From the NCBI GenBank assembly GCA_017853835.1, contig JAFMIU010000023.1, forward strand, positions 1 to 41,169: DNA of 41,169 bases. Reading direction: 5' to 3'. The position numbers and the translations under genes were made by a program. Below are positions 16,269 through 23,540 of this stretch, piece after piece (position 1 is the stretch's first letter; every line of letters begins with the position of its first letter). The notes under the pieces are model-generated. The model was not told where the DNA came from, did not search any database, and worked only from the letters and a program-made list of their open reading frames with translations. The DNA is from Pirellulales bacterium (GTDB lineage Bacteria; Planctomycetota; Planctomycetia; Pirellulales; UBA1268).

Positions 16269-18350
16269 ATGGCCCAGCCATCCGGGACGGCCGCGGCGCT
16301 TCGCCGTCCCGTCTCCGCCACCCTCGCCGACTTCGCCATCCCGGCGGCCATCCTTCTGGCCGTGCTGGTGGTGCTGGCGCCCGTGCCGTCACCCCTGGTT
16401 GACGTGATGCTGGCGGTGAATCTCACGGTGTCGGTGGTGGCCCTGCTCGGCGCGCTGGCGGCCCGCACGCCGCTCGACATGAGCGTCTTTCCCACGTTCC
16501 TGCTCGGCATCACGCTCGTTCGCCTCGTGCTCAACATCGCCACGACCCGCCTCATCCTCTCGCGGGCCGCGATCGACGGGGCCGCGGCCGCCGGCGAGGT
16601 GGTGGAGGCCTTCGGTGCCTTCGTGGCGGCCAACAATCTGGTGGTGGGCGGGGTGATCTTCGCGATCATCGCCATCGTTCAGTTCGTGGTGATCACCGCC
16701 GGGGCCACGCGCACCAGCGAAGTCGCCGCCCGGTTTGCCCTCGACGGATTGCCCGGCAGGCAGATGGCGATCGATTCGGAGGTCAATGCAGGCACCATCA
16801 CCCGCGACGAGGCGCGGCGGATGCGGCTCGATCTCCAGCGCCAGGCCGACTTCTTCGCCGCCATGGATGGCGCGAGCCGGTTTGTCCGCGGCGAGGCCGT
16901 GGCGAGCGTGGTGATCATGCTGGTCAATATCGTCGGAGGGCTCGCGATCGGTGTGGTGGAGCACGGGCTGCCGATAGACAAGGCGGTGAGTGTCTACTCG
17001 CGACTCACCATCGGCGACGGACTTTCAAGCGCCGTGCCGGCCCTGTTCATTTCGGTGGCCACAGGCCTCTTGATCTCGAGATCGACCCAGTCGGTCGATC
17101 TTTCGAGGGAGTTCGGCAGGCAGTTCACCGCTAAGCCGCACGTGCTGGCGATCGCCGGGGTGTTCCTCGCGATCCTGTCGCTCACGGGCCTGCCGTTTCT
17201 GCCCCTCGCGGGTGTTGCGGCGGCCACGCTCGGGGCCGCCTATCTGGCCGGACGGCGCACCCGTTCCGCCGAGGCCGACACCGATCGCGATCAGGACGTG
17301 GCGACGGCTTCATCGGCCACGCCCCGCGCCGGCACATCCGCCGTCGTCGACGATCCCGTCGTCGTCTCCCTCGGCCGCGGGCTGCTCGGCCTCGTGGCAG
17401 GCGACGGGCCCCTGGTGAACCGGATCGTGACGCTGCGGGCCGACCTCGCCGCCGATCTTGGCCTCACGCTGCCGGCCGTCACCTTCCGAGACGACCTCAC
17501 GCTGCCATCCCGCGGGTTTCGCGTCGTCGTCGCGGGGGATGTGGTGGCGGAGGGGGATCTCCCGGCGGGATGCATGCTCGCCATCCTGCCCCCCGGGGAG
17601 CCATCCCCGGTGGATGGTCCGGCGGCCACCGATCCACTCACCGGACGGGGCGGCACATGGGTGGGGCACGCCCAGGCGGAGACCTGTCGCCTCCGCGGCG
17701 CGGCGGTGTGGGACGACGCCGCCATTGTGTCGCGGGTGATCGAGGCGGGCGTCCGTCGTCGGGCGGATCGACTCCTCACGCGCGACGCCACGCATCGGCT
17801 CGTGGAATCGCTCAGGGAGGCCCAGCCGGCCGTGGTCGACCAGATCGTGCCGGGCGTGCTCACGGTGGCCCGCATCCAGCGCACCCTCCAGTGCCTTCTC
17901 CGCGAGGGAGTGCCGATTCGTCCAATCGCCGAACTCATGGAACTCATGTCGGATCATGCCGCCGAAGCGGCCGAACCGTGGCAGCTCGCCGAGATCGTGC
18001 GACGCCGGCTGGCAGGAACGATCTGCCGCCGCGCTCGCGATCTCCAGGGCAGGCTCACCGCGGTGCGGCTCGCCGGCGGCGCGATCGACGACATCGCCCG
18101 GACGGCGCGGGGTGGCGTGCCGAGAGTCTCGGGCACGCTCGTGGCCGACGTGCGTCGCGCGGTGCGAACGGCGATCGAGCGGGGCGGCAAGCCCGTGGTC
18201 GTCGTGCCCGCCGGGCCGCGGCGGGTCGTTCGGGAGGCGCTGGCGCGCCACCTGCCCGATCTCATCGTGCTGGCCGACGAGGAAACGATCGACGAGCCGC
18301 GGCTCGAGGTGTTTGCGACGGTCGGAGGCGAAGCGAGGCGGGCTGCATGA
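16269..18350 (+). CDS. flhA: Flagellar export gate protein FlhA
   Basis: This 693-residue protein is the membrane gate of the flagellar type III export apparatus. Residues 1-310 hold about eight transmembrane segments, with RLVLNIATTRLIL at 85-97 and the FHIPEP signature region at 151-176 (FALDGLPGRQMAIDSEVNAG). The cytoplasmic C-terminal half, which docks substrates and chaperones, follows a variable linker rich in Ala, Asp and Thr (about 325-360). The length is normal for the family. Injectisome homologues (SctV) are similar, but the adjacent sigma-28 and FlgM genes point to the flagellum. No strong Shine-Dalgarno precedes the ATG at 16269. The flhA stop overlaps an ATG of a doubtful 72-codon frame in the following hairpin-rich spacer. 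Confidence 0.95.
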   Translation: MAQPSGTAAALRRPVSATLADFAIPAAILLAVLVVLAPVPSPLVDVMLAVNLTVSVVALLGALAARTPLDMSVFPTFLLGITLVRLVLNIATTRLILSRAAIDGAAAAGEVVEAFGAFVAANNLVVGGVIFAIIAIVQFVVITAGATRTSEVAARFALDGLPGRQMAIDSEVNAGTITRDEARRMRLDLQRQADFFAAMDGASRFVRGEAVASVVIMLVNIVGGLAIGVVEHGLPIDKAVSVYSRLTIGDGLSSAVPALFISVATGLLISRSTQSVDLSREFGRQFTAKPHVLAIAGVFLAILSLTGLPFLPLAGVAAATLGAAYLAGRRTRSAEADTDRDQDVATASSATPRAGTSAVVDDPVVVSLGRGLLGLVAGDGPLVNRIVTLRADLAADLGLTLPAVTFRDDLTLPSRGFRVVVAGDVVAEGDLPAGCMLAILPPGEPSPVDGPAATDPLTGRGGTWVGHAQAETCRLRGAAVWDDAAIVSRVIEAGVRRRADRLLTRDATHRLVESLREAQPAVVDQIVPGVLTVARIQRTLQCLLREGVPIRPIAELMELMSDHAAEAAEPWQLAEIVRRRLAGTICRRARDLQGRLTAVRLAGGAIDDIARTARGGVPRVSGTLVADVRRAVRTAIERGGKPVVVVPAGPRRVVREALARHLPDLIVLADEETIDEPRLEVFATVGGEARRAA

Positions 18351-18435
18351 ACGCGGCTGGGGATCTGGAGAACTGGCGCAAGGATTGGGGACGTCCCAAA
18401 AACGAATCATGTGACGGATGGGTGGCTGCCGATGA

Positions 18436-18533
18436 ACCAAAGTTGGTCGGTGCAGCAGGCCCGGCGGAAATGAAGGTCTGCCCCTCGGGGCAGACACCAG
18501 TGCGAAGGACGGCGGCGGAGCCGCGACCTTCGC
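18436..18533 (+). repeat. Three consecutive inverted repeats between flhA and the sigma factor gene
   Basis: The spacer holds ACCAA/TTGGT (18436-18447), the perfect 9-bp pair GTCTGCCCC/GGGGCAGAC with a TC centre (18476-18495), and a longer imperfect hairpin with outer arms GCGAAGG/CCTTCGC and inner arms GCGGC/GCCGC (18502-18533). The last one ends 21 bp before the sigma factor Shine-Dalgarno. No T-tract follows, so intrinsic termination is unlikely. An attenuating leader, an RNA-processing site or a protein-binding leader is possible. A 72-codon frame (18347-18565) runs through it but has no recognisable protein character. Confidence 0.6.
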
Positions 18534-18566
18534 CATGGCGATCGAGGACCTGTCAAGGAGGATGAC

Positions 18567-19358
18567 GTGGCACATCACGCGACCCAGATGTCGGCGGAAG
18601 AGGTTCTGGAACTCTGGAAACGGTTCAAGGCCGACCAGAGCAACGAGGACCTGCGAAACCGGCTGATCGAACTCTACCTTCCGCTCGTGAAGTACAACGG
18701 CGAGCGGATCTGGTCGCGGCTCCCCGACGGAGTCGAACTCGACGACCTCGTTTCGGCCGGCACGTTCGGCCTGATGGACGCCATCGATGCGTTCGACATG
18801 TCGCGGGGCGTGAAGTTTGAAACCTACTGCGTGCCGCGAATCCGCGGTGCGATGCTCGACGAGCTCCGCACCATGGACTGGGTGCCCCGGCTGGTCCGCA
18901 GCAAGGCGAGCAAGCTCAACGAGGCGATCAAGCAGCTCGAGGCCAAGCTTGGGCGTGCCCCCGCCGACGCCGAAGTTGCCGAGCACATGGGCCTCTCACG
19001 GGAGGAGTTTGAGAAACTCCTCATCGAAGCCAACGCGGTGAGTCTCGTGAGCCTCAACAAGAAGTGGTGCGAGACCGACAGCTCCAAGGATGTGCACGAA
19101 ATCGACATCCTGGAAGACAAGAAGGGGGAGGACCCCACGCGAAGGATCCAGAAGACGGACCTGATGCGGCTCGTGACCAAGGGACTCAATCGCAACGAGC
19201 GGCTGATCATCATCCTCTACTACTACGAAGAGCTGACGATGAAGGAGATCGGGGCCACCCTCGACCTCTCTGAGAGCCGGGTCAGCCAGATGCACAGCGC
19301 CATCGTCGAGCGGCTTCAGGGCCAGCTCGGCCGACGGAGGCCGGAGTTCGCAATGTGA
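18567..19358 (+). CDS. fliA: Flagellar/sporulation-type sigma factor (FliA/WhiG family)
   Basis: The 263-residue sigma-70 family member directs RNA polymerase to flagellar-class promoters. Region 2 (LVKYNGERIWSRLPDGVELD, DLVSAGTFGLMDAIDAFD, and FETYCVPRIRGAMLDELR) is typical of FliA/WhiG/SigD. Region 3 (LNEAIKQLEAKLGRAPADAE) and a complete region 4 helix-turn-helix (LTMKEIGATLDLSESRVSQM) follow. The GTG at 18567 is preceded by the strong Shine-Dalgarno AAGGAGG five bases away; an ATG at 18588 is an inferior choice. Its partner anti-sigma factor FlgM is encoded 338 bp downstream. Expression may depend on the structured spacer upstream. Confidence 0.93.
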   Translation: MAHHATQMSAEEVLELWKRFKADQSNEDLRNRLIELYLPLVKYNGERIWSRLPDGVELDDLVSAGTFGLMDAIDAFDMSRGVKFETYCVPRIRGAMLDELRTMDWVPRLVRSKASKLNEAIKQLEAKLGRAPADAEVAEHMGLSREEFEKLLIEANAVSLVSLNKKWCETDSSKDVHEIDILEDKKGEDPTRRIQKTDLMRLVTKGLNRNERLIIILYYYEELTMKEIGATLDLSESRVSQMHSAIVERLQGQLGRRRPEFAM

Positions 19359-19696
19359 GCCCAGCCGGCGTTTCCGGCGATCTGGGGTGTTTGCGAAGGA
19401 TGCGGGCCAGAAAATCGGCAGGATGCGTAGAACTGGCATGAAAAAAAATCGCTCATGTTTGGATCGGGATTGGTCGATGAAGAAAGTTTTGGCCGCGGCG
19501 ACCGGCGCGTGAACGCGTGTCGGCCGCTGTCCGACGATTGGTGTCGCCGGAACGCGGAAGCGCGGCCAGAATGGTGGAGAAGAGAGCAGGACGGAGATCG
19601 CGATCGCCGGAGTGAACACCTCATCAGTCGGCTGCGTAGAAGCGGCCGTGTGGGGATCACGGGGATCGGGAACGAAGGCTTGCAAGGAGAGAGATC
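19359..19696. other. 338-bp spacer between sigma factor and flgM, no gene supported
   Basis: A short GCCGG/CCGGC hairpin lies just after the sigma factor stop. A run of eight A residues near 19441 and an A/T-rich patch to about 19495 suggest that a separate flgM promoter may sit here, but I could not fit a sigma-28 consensus. A strong AAGGAG lies before the flgM ATG. The open frame at 19455-19700 is Arg-rich and not convincing. Confidence 0.5.
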
Positions 19697-19981
19697 ATGA
19701 ACATCTTCGGTGTGTTTTCGACGCAGGGTTCGCAGGGTCTCGCTGGCGTGAAGGGTGTCGAGGCGGTGAAGGCCGCCGCGTCGGCCGCTCCGCAGCAGGG
19801 CGTGTCGGAGGTACGTGATGCGGTGACGCTGTCGGTCGACGCCGTGAAGGCTGCCGACGCCACGAGCGACATCCGCTTCGATCGGGTCGCCGCCATCCGT
19901 GCGGCGATCGCCGACGGCAGCTACGAGACGCCCGAGAAGCTCGACATCGCCCTTGATCGGCTGCTCGACCGGCTCGGCTGA
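19697..19981 (+). CDS. flgM: Anti-sigma-28 factor FlgM
   Basis: The 94-residue protein matches FlgM in its C-terminal half: DAVTLSVDAVKAAD (about 41-54), then IRFDRVAAIRAAIADGSYET (59-78) and PEKLDIALDRLLDRLG to the end. These helices wrap around the flagellar sigma factor and keep it from RNA polymerase until FlgM is exported through the completed hook. The N-terminal 40 residues are Gly/Ala/Val-rich and probably disordered, as expected for export. AAGGAG precedes the ATG at good distance. A strong intrinsic terminator follows the gene, which supports an independent short transcript or the end of the flagellar unit. Confidence 0.88.
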   Translation: MNIFGVFSTQGSQGLAGVKGVEAVKAAASAAPQQGVSEVRDAVTLSVDAVKAADATSDIRFDRVAAIRAAIADGSYETPEKLDIALDRLLDRLG

Positions 19982-20023
19982 GCCGCGGGATCCGGTGATG
20001 CGTTCATGACGTGACCGTACTCG

Positions 20024-20060
20024 AGCGGCCGGACCGACCACGGTCCGGCCGCTTTCATTT
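20024..20060 (+). terminator. Intrinsic terminator after flgM
   Basis: A perfect 13-bp stem, AGCGGCCGGACCG and CGGTCCGGCCGCT, has the loop ACCA and is followed by TTCATTT. It lies 43 bp after the flgM stop and just before the Fur-family promoter region. Its strength and position fit termination of the flagellar transcript. Confidence 0.85.
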
Positions 20061-20080
20061 CGGCCGCGTGCCCGACCGGA

Positions 20081-20086
20081 TAGAAT
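20081..20086 (+). promoter_or_regulatory. Possible -10 hexamer TAGAAT before the Fur-family gene
   Basis: TAGAAT lies 18 bp before the ATG at 20105 and just after the flgM terminator, so a promoter is expected here. No close -35 match was found. A transcript from this box would have a leader of about 11 bases that still includes AAGGAAG. Confidence 0.4.
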
Positions 20087-20104
20087 GCCGCCCAAGGAAG
20101 TGGC

Positions 20105-20611
20105 ATGGCATCAACTCCTGACTTTTCGCTCGGCCCGGTCGATGTGGCGCTCACGCCATCGGAGCGTTTTGCCGAGTTTCTCCAGACCAGGGGCAAGCGT
20201 CTCACCAGGCAGCGACGAACGATCGTCGACTTCGTGGGAAGCCGTCATGAGCACTTCGATGCCGACCAGCTCCTCGCCGATCTTCGCGGCACGGCCGCCG
20301 GTGCCGACGCGAGCCGGCCGACCGTCTATCGGACGCTCGCGGAGATGGTCGATGCCGGGCTCCTCCGCACGATGGTGCTCGATGGTCGGGCGGTGTATGA
20401 GCACGACTACGGCTATCCGCGGCACGATCATCTCTACTGCACGGGCTGCCGCGTGTTGATCGAGTTTTCGAGCGACGAGGTGGCGAAGATCTGCGAGGCG
20501 GTCGCCACGAGCCATCAGTTTCGGGCCCAGTCGCACCGGCTCATCGTGAGCGGGCTCTGCGCGAACTGCCGTTCGAGCAAGAGCCGCAGCCGGCACCAGG
20601 ATCGCATTTGA
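20105..20611 (+). CDS. Fur-family metal-responsive regulator
   Basis: The 168-residue protein is a Fur-family repressor. The winged helix lies at about 15-95, with recognition-helix region RPTVYRTLAEMVDAGLL at 71-87. The dimerisation and metal-binding part has HDHLYCTGC (His107 and His109, Cys112 and Cys115) and a second CANC pair (Cys152 and Cys155), matching the structural zinc site of Fur/Zur/PerR. Which metal or peroxide it senses cannot be decided from these residues; the charged RTMVLDGRAVYEHD loop is general. The ATG at 20105 has AAGGAAG upstream. No obvious 19-bp Fur box was recognised in the window. The basic tail SSKSRSRHQDRI is unusual. Confidence 0.92.
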   Translation: MASTPDFSLGPVDVALTPSERFAEFLQTRGKRLTRQRRTIVDFVGSRHEHFDADQLLADLRGTAAGADASRPTVYRTLAEMVDAGLLRTMVLDGRAVYEHDYGYPRHDHLYCTGCRVLIEFSSDEVAKICEAVATSHQFRAQSHRLIVSGLCANCRSSKSRSRHQDRI

Positions 20612-20654
20612 TCCGCGCGTGGTGGCGCACCGCGCCGTGACGCTTCACGCGGGA

Positions 20655-20770
20655 AAGCCCAATGGCGTGGTGCGGTGGAGTGTGGCGTGTCCCAGGCCTT
20701 ACGGCCTTGGGCTTGGACGGGCACGCAGTGCATGCCGCTCCCGTGGAAGCCCAACGGCGTGAGCCGTGGG
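20655..20770. repeat. Repeated hairpin-forming units between convergent genes
   Basis: AAGCCCAAYGGCGTG occurs at 20655-20669 and 20747-20761, differing at one base. The second copy forms a stem CCCAACGGC / GCCGTGGG with loop GTGA (20750-20770). Between them CCCAGGCC / GGCCTTGGG forms another stem with a one-base bulge (20691-20711). The block fills the 282-bp gap between the Fur-family gene and purB, which converge. It looks like a small intergenic repeat cluster and may also serve as a bidirectional terminator. Confidence 0.55.
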
Positions 20771-20893
20771 ACACGCGTGGCGATCACGCCGGAGTGTGGT
20801 GGGCGTGATGATGCAGTGACGCGTGCCGCATGCGGTGCCCCAGCCGCGATCGCGTGAGCGACACGGAGGCACCAGACTCCTGCGGTCGACGCA

Positions 20894-22336
20894 TCACACC
20901 GTGAGGGCCGATTCCGGGCCGCGGGCCGGACAACTCGACAGCGCCACCTGCACGGCGCCGCCGACGAACTCGTCCACCTGGGCCGCCGCACGGCCGGCGA
21001 GGTCGTCCGGGTTCATGGCCGCGACGATGTCAACGCCCGCAAAGAGCGGGTCGGCGGCCAGGCGTTCGGGCAGATCGTTGGGATGACCCTCACGAATTCG
21101 TGCCGTGGCAGCGTGGCTGTGGGTGCGGAGCGCCTCGTGGAGCGTCTGCCGATCGCCGCCGGCTGTGGTGGCCGCCATGAGGATCTTTTCGCTCGCGAGG
21201 AACGGAAGCTGGGCCTCGAGATTGCGGCGGATGCCACCCGGCAGCACGACGAGACCGCCGGCGATGTTGGCGTAGATCACGAGCTGCGCGTCGGTGGCCA
21301 GGAACGCCTGCGGCAGCACGAGCCTCCGTGGGGCGGAGTCGTCGAGCGTTCGCTCCATCCACTGCACGGCCGCCGTCTGGCCCGCTGTCGCAGCCAGCCC
21401 CATCACGAATCGGCCCAGGCCGCACATGCGTTCGGCCCGCATCGGATTCCGCTTGTAGGGCATTGCCGACGAGCCGACCTGCTCCTTTTCGAAGGGCTCT
21501 TCGAGTTCGTTCCATGCCGCCGCGAGCCGCAGGTCGTTGCCCGCCTTGTGCGTCGATTCCGACACGCCGGCGAGCGCGGCGCAGACCTGGGAGTCGACCT
21601 TCCGGGTGTAGGTTTGGCCCGTCACCTCGTAGGAGGAATGGAATCCGAGTTTCGTTGCGACGAGTTCGTCGAGCCGGCGGACCTTGGCGTGGTCGCCCCC
21701 GAAGAGTTCCAGGAAGCTGGCCTGCGTGCCGGTCGTTCCCTTCACGCCCCTCGCGCGGAGGAGTTTGCGGCGGTGGGTGATCTCCTCGAGGTCGAGGATC
21801 AGATCGTGGATCCACAGGCAGATTCGTTTGCCGATGGTCGTGGGCTGCGCCGGCTGGAGGTGGGTCTTGCCCAGGCACACGATTCCCTTCGTCTCGACCG
21901 CCTTCACGGCAAGTCGTTCGATCACGGTGGCGATCCGGGCCGCGACGAGGTCGAGTGACTCCCGCATCAGGATGAGGTCGACGTTGTCGGTGACGAACGC
22001 GCTGGTGGCGCCGAGATGGATGATCGGCCTGGCCGAAGGCGCCGCGTCGGCGAAGGCATGGAGGTGGGCGAACACATCGTGCCGCATCCGTCGCTCGTAG
22101 TCGGCCGCCTTGGCGAAATCCACGGGCGAGATCGCGGCCCGCATCTCCGCCAACTGCCCCTGCGAGATCGGGAGGCCGAGTTCGGCCTCCGCCTCGGCGA
22201 GCGCCAGCCACGTCTTCCGCCAGAGGGAGTAGCGGTGGTTGTCGCTCCAGAGCCGCGTCATCTCGGCCGATGCATACCGGGAGGCGAGCGGGTTGTCCCA
22301 GAGGTCGCGGGGATCGGGGTGGTGGTCGGTGTTCAC
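20894..22336 (-). CDS. purB: Adenylosuccinate lyase, eukaryote-like type
   Basis: The 480-residue enzyme splits adenylosuccinate to AMP and SAICAR to AICAR in purine synthesis. The superfamily signature GSSAMPYKRNPMR is at 288-300, and RHDVFAHLHAF (85-95) and GKTHLQPAQPTT (156-167) carry active-site His residues. The sequence follows the longer animal ADSL type, with LASRYASAEM, RGVKGTTGTQASFLELF and WMERTLDDSA, rather than the shorter B. subtilis type. The GTG at 22336 overlaps the holA stop as GTGA, so it is probably coupled to holA; an ATG-initiated frame to 22492 would run inside holA. Purine and replication genes sharing a transcript has no evident functional reason. Confidence 0.95.
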   Translation of the reverse strand: MNTDHHPDPRDLWDNPLASRYASAEMTRLWSDNHRYSLWRKTWLALAEAEAELGLPISQGQLAEMRAAISPVDFAKAADYERRMRHDVFAHLHAFADAAPSARPIIHLGATSAFVTDNVDLILMRESLDLVAARIATVIERLAVKAVETKGIVCLGKTHLQPAQPTTIGKRICLWIHDLILDLEEITHRRKLLRARGVKGTTGTQASFLELFGGDHAKVRRLDELVATKLGFHSSYEVTGQTYTRKVDSQVCAALAGVSESTHKAGNDLRLAAAWNELEEPFEKEQVGSSAMPYKRNPMRAERMCGLGRFVMGLAATAGQTAAVQWMERTLDDSAPRRLVLPQAFLATDAQLVIYANIAGGLVVLPGGIRRNLEAQLPFLASEKILMAATTAGGDRQTLHEALRTHSHAATARIREGHPNDLPERLAADPLFAGVDIVAAMNPDDLAGRAAAQVDEFVGGAVQVALSSCPARGPESALTV

Positions 22337-23457
22337 GAACGGGCTCCGGTCGATCGCTGGGCCGACGGCTTCCCGCGGCCGGCGGCCTCGCCGCCGCGTG
22401 CCATCTTGCAGAAGAGCCGCTCGAGTGCCAGTCGGGCCCGCAGGCCTCGGGAAGCCTCGCCCTTGAGGGCCAGATCGAGGTCGAGCAGCCACACCGGCAG
22501 CCGCCTGGCCCGGCGCGGTCCGAGTTGGCCGAGTGATTCCTTCGCCTGCATGAGCGCCTTGGGCCAGGCGGCGACGCCGGCCTCGCGCAATGCCTCCTCC
22601 ACGCCCCCAGGACGCCCCCCGCCGGCCGGCAGGGCGAGCAGGCGGGCCGCCGTCGAGAGCCGTCGCAGCACGCTGGCGATCTGGGCGGCGACACCGATCG
22701 GGTTTTCTCCGGCGTCGAGTAGATCGGCCAGTTCACGGAGGGCTCGTGGTGTGTCGCCCCCCGCGGCGGCGTCGATCATGCCCCAGGCCGTGCGCTCCTG
22801 CGGCGTGCCGGCGAAGTCGTCGATCGCTTCCGGTTGGATCGCTTTCTGTTTGACGGTCGGGTCGGTGGCGGCTGCGAGCCGGGCCAACGCCTGATCGATC
22901 TGGCCGAGGTTGCCACCGAGCCGTTCCAAGAGCCGCTGGGCGGTCGGAGCCGCCAAGGTGATGCCGTGTCCGGCCGTCGCCCACTTCCGCACCCAGCCGG
23001 CCAGGTCGGCCTTGCCAGGCACCGACACGTCGATCACGAGACCACGTTTCGAGGCAGCCTTGGCCAGACGCGTGTTCGACGGAAAGGTTTTGACCTCCAG
23101 AACGACGAGCCCTCTCTTTCCGCGGTCGCTGTCGGCGATGGCCTCCAGCCGGTCCCGCGCGGCCGTCACGAACGCGTCGGCCTGACGCACGATCGCCGCC
23201 CGCGTAGCGCTGGCAAACATCGGGATCGTGGCGGCCTCGTCGAACACGTCACGGGGATCGATCGGCTCGGTGCCGTCGAACTCCCGCCAGGCCCAGGCGC
23301 GATCGGCCTCGTCGGGACAGAGCCTCCCGCGCAGCAGATCGAGCATGCGGTAGGCCAGGAAGGGCTCGTCGCCATGCAGCACCACGATCGACGGCGTGCC
23401 CAGATCCCACGCCTCGGGGGCCACCAGGATGTCGAGTGCAGATGCGGCGGCGGCCAC
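22333..23457 (-). CDS. holA: DNA polymerase III delta subunit
   Basis: The 374-residue protein is the clamp-loader delta subunit, which opens the sliding clamp. VVLHGDEPFLAYRMLD near residue 25 is the typical N-terminal start of HolA, and the AAA-like domains continue through GLVVLEVKTFPSNTRLAK and GWVRKWATAGHG. The sequence LERLGGNLGQIDQALARLA and the C-terminal helical domain (RELADLLDAGENPIGVAAQI) complete the family pattern. A GTG at 23457 has GGAGG five bases upstream and is preferred over the ATG at 23511. The tail from about 355 is Arg/Gly-rich and variable. purB overlaps its stop. Confidence 0.88.
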   Translation of the reverse strand: MAAAASALDILVAPEAWDLGTPSIVVLHGDEPFLAYRMLDLLRGRLCPDEADRAWAWREFDGTEPIDPRDVFDEAATIPMFASATRAAIVRQADAFVTAARDRLEAIADSDRGKRGLVVLEVKTFPSNTRLAKAASKRGLVIDVSVPGKADLAGWVRKWATAGHGITLAAPTAQRLLERLGGNLGQIDQALARLAAATDPTVKQKAIQPEAIDDFAGTPQERTAWGMIDAAAGGDTPRALRELADLLDAGENPIGVAAQIASVLRRLSTAARLLALPAGGGRPGGVEEALREAGVAAWPKALMQAKESLGQLGPRRARRLPVWLLDLDLALKGEASRGLRARLALERLFCKMARGGEAAGRGKPSAQRSTGARS

Positions 23458-23540
23458 GGAAGCCTCCCAGCGGGCGCCTCGTCTCCCGGAAGGTCGGGGG
23501 CGGAGGGCCACCGCGAGTGTAGTGGCGGGCCGCTCGGGCG

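Noticed and set aside
18347..18565. 72-codon frame starting in the flhA stop (ATGA)
   Set aside because: The overlap is attractive, but the sequence runs through three inverted repeats and has no protein-like pattern. It is treated as a structured spacer.
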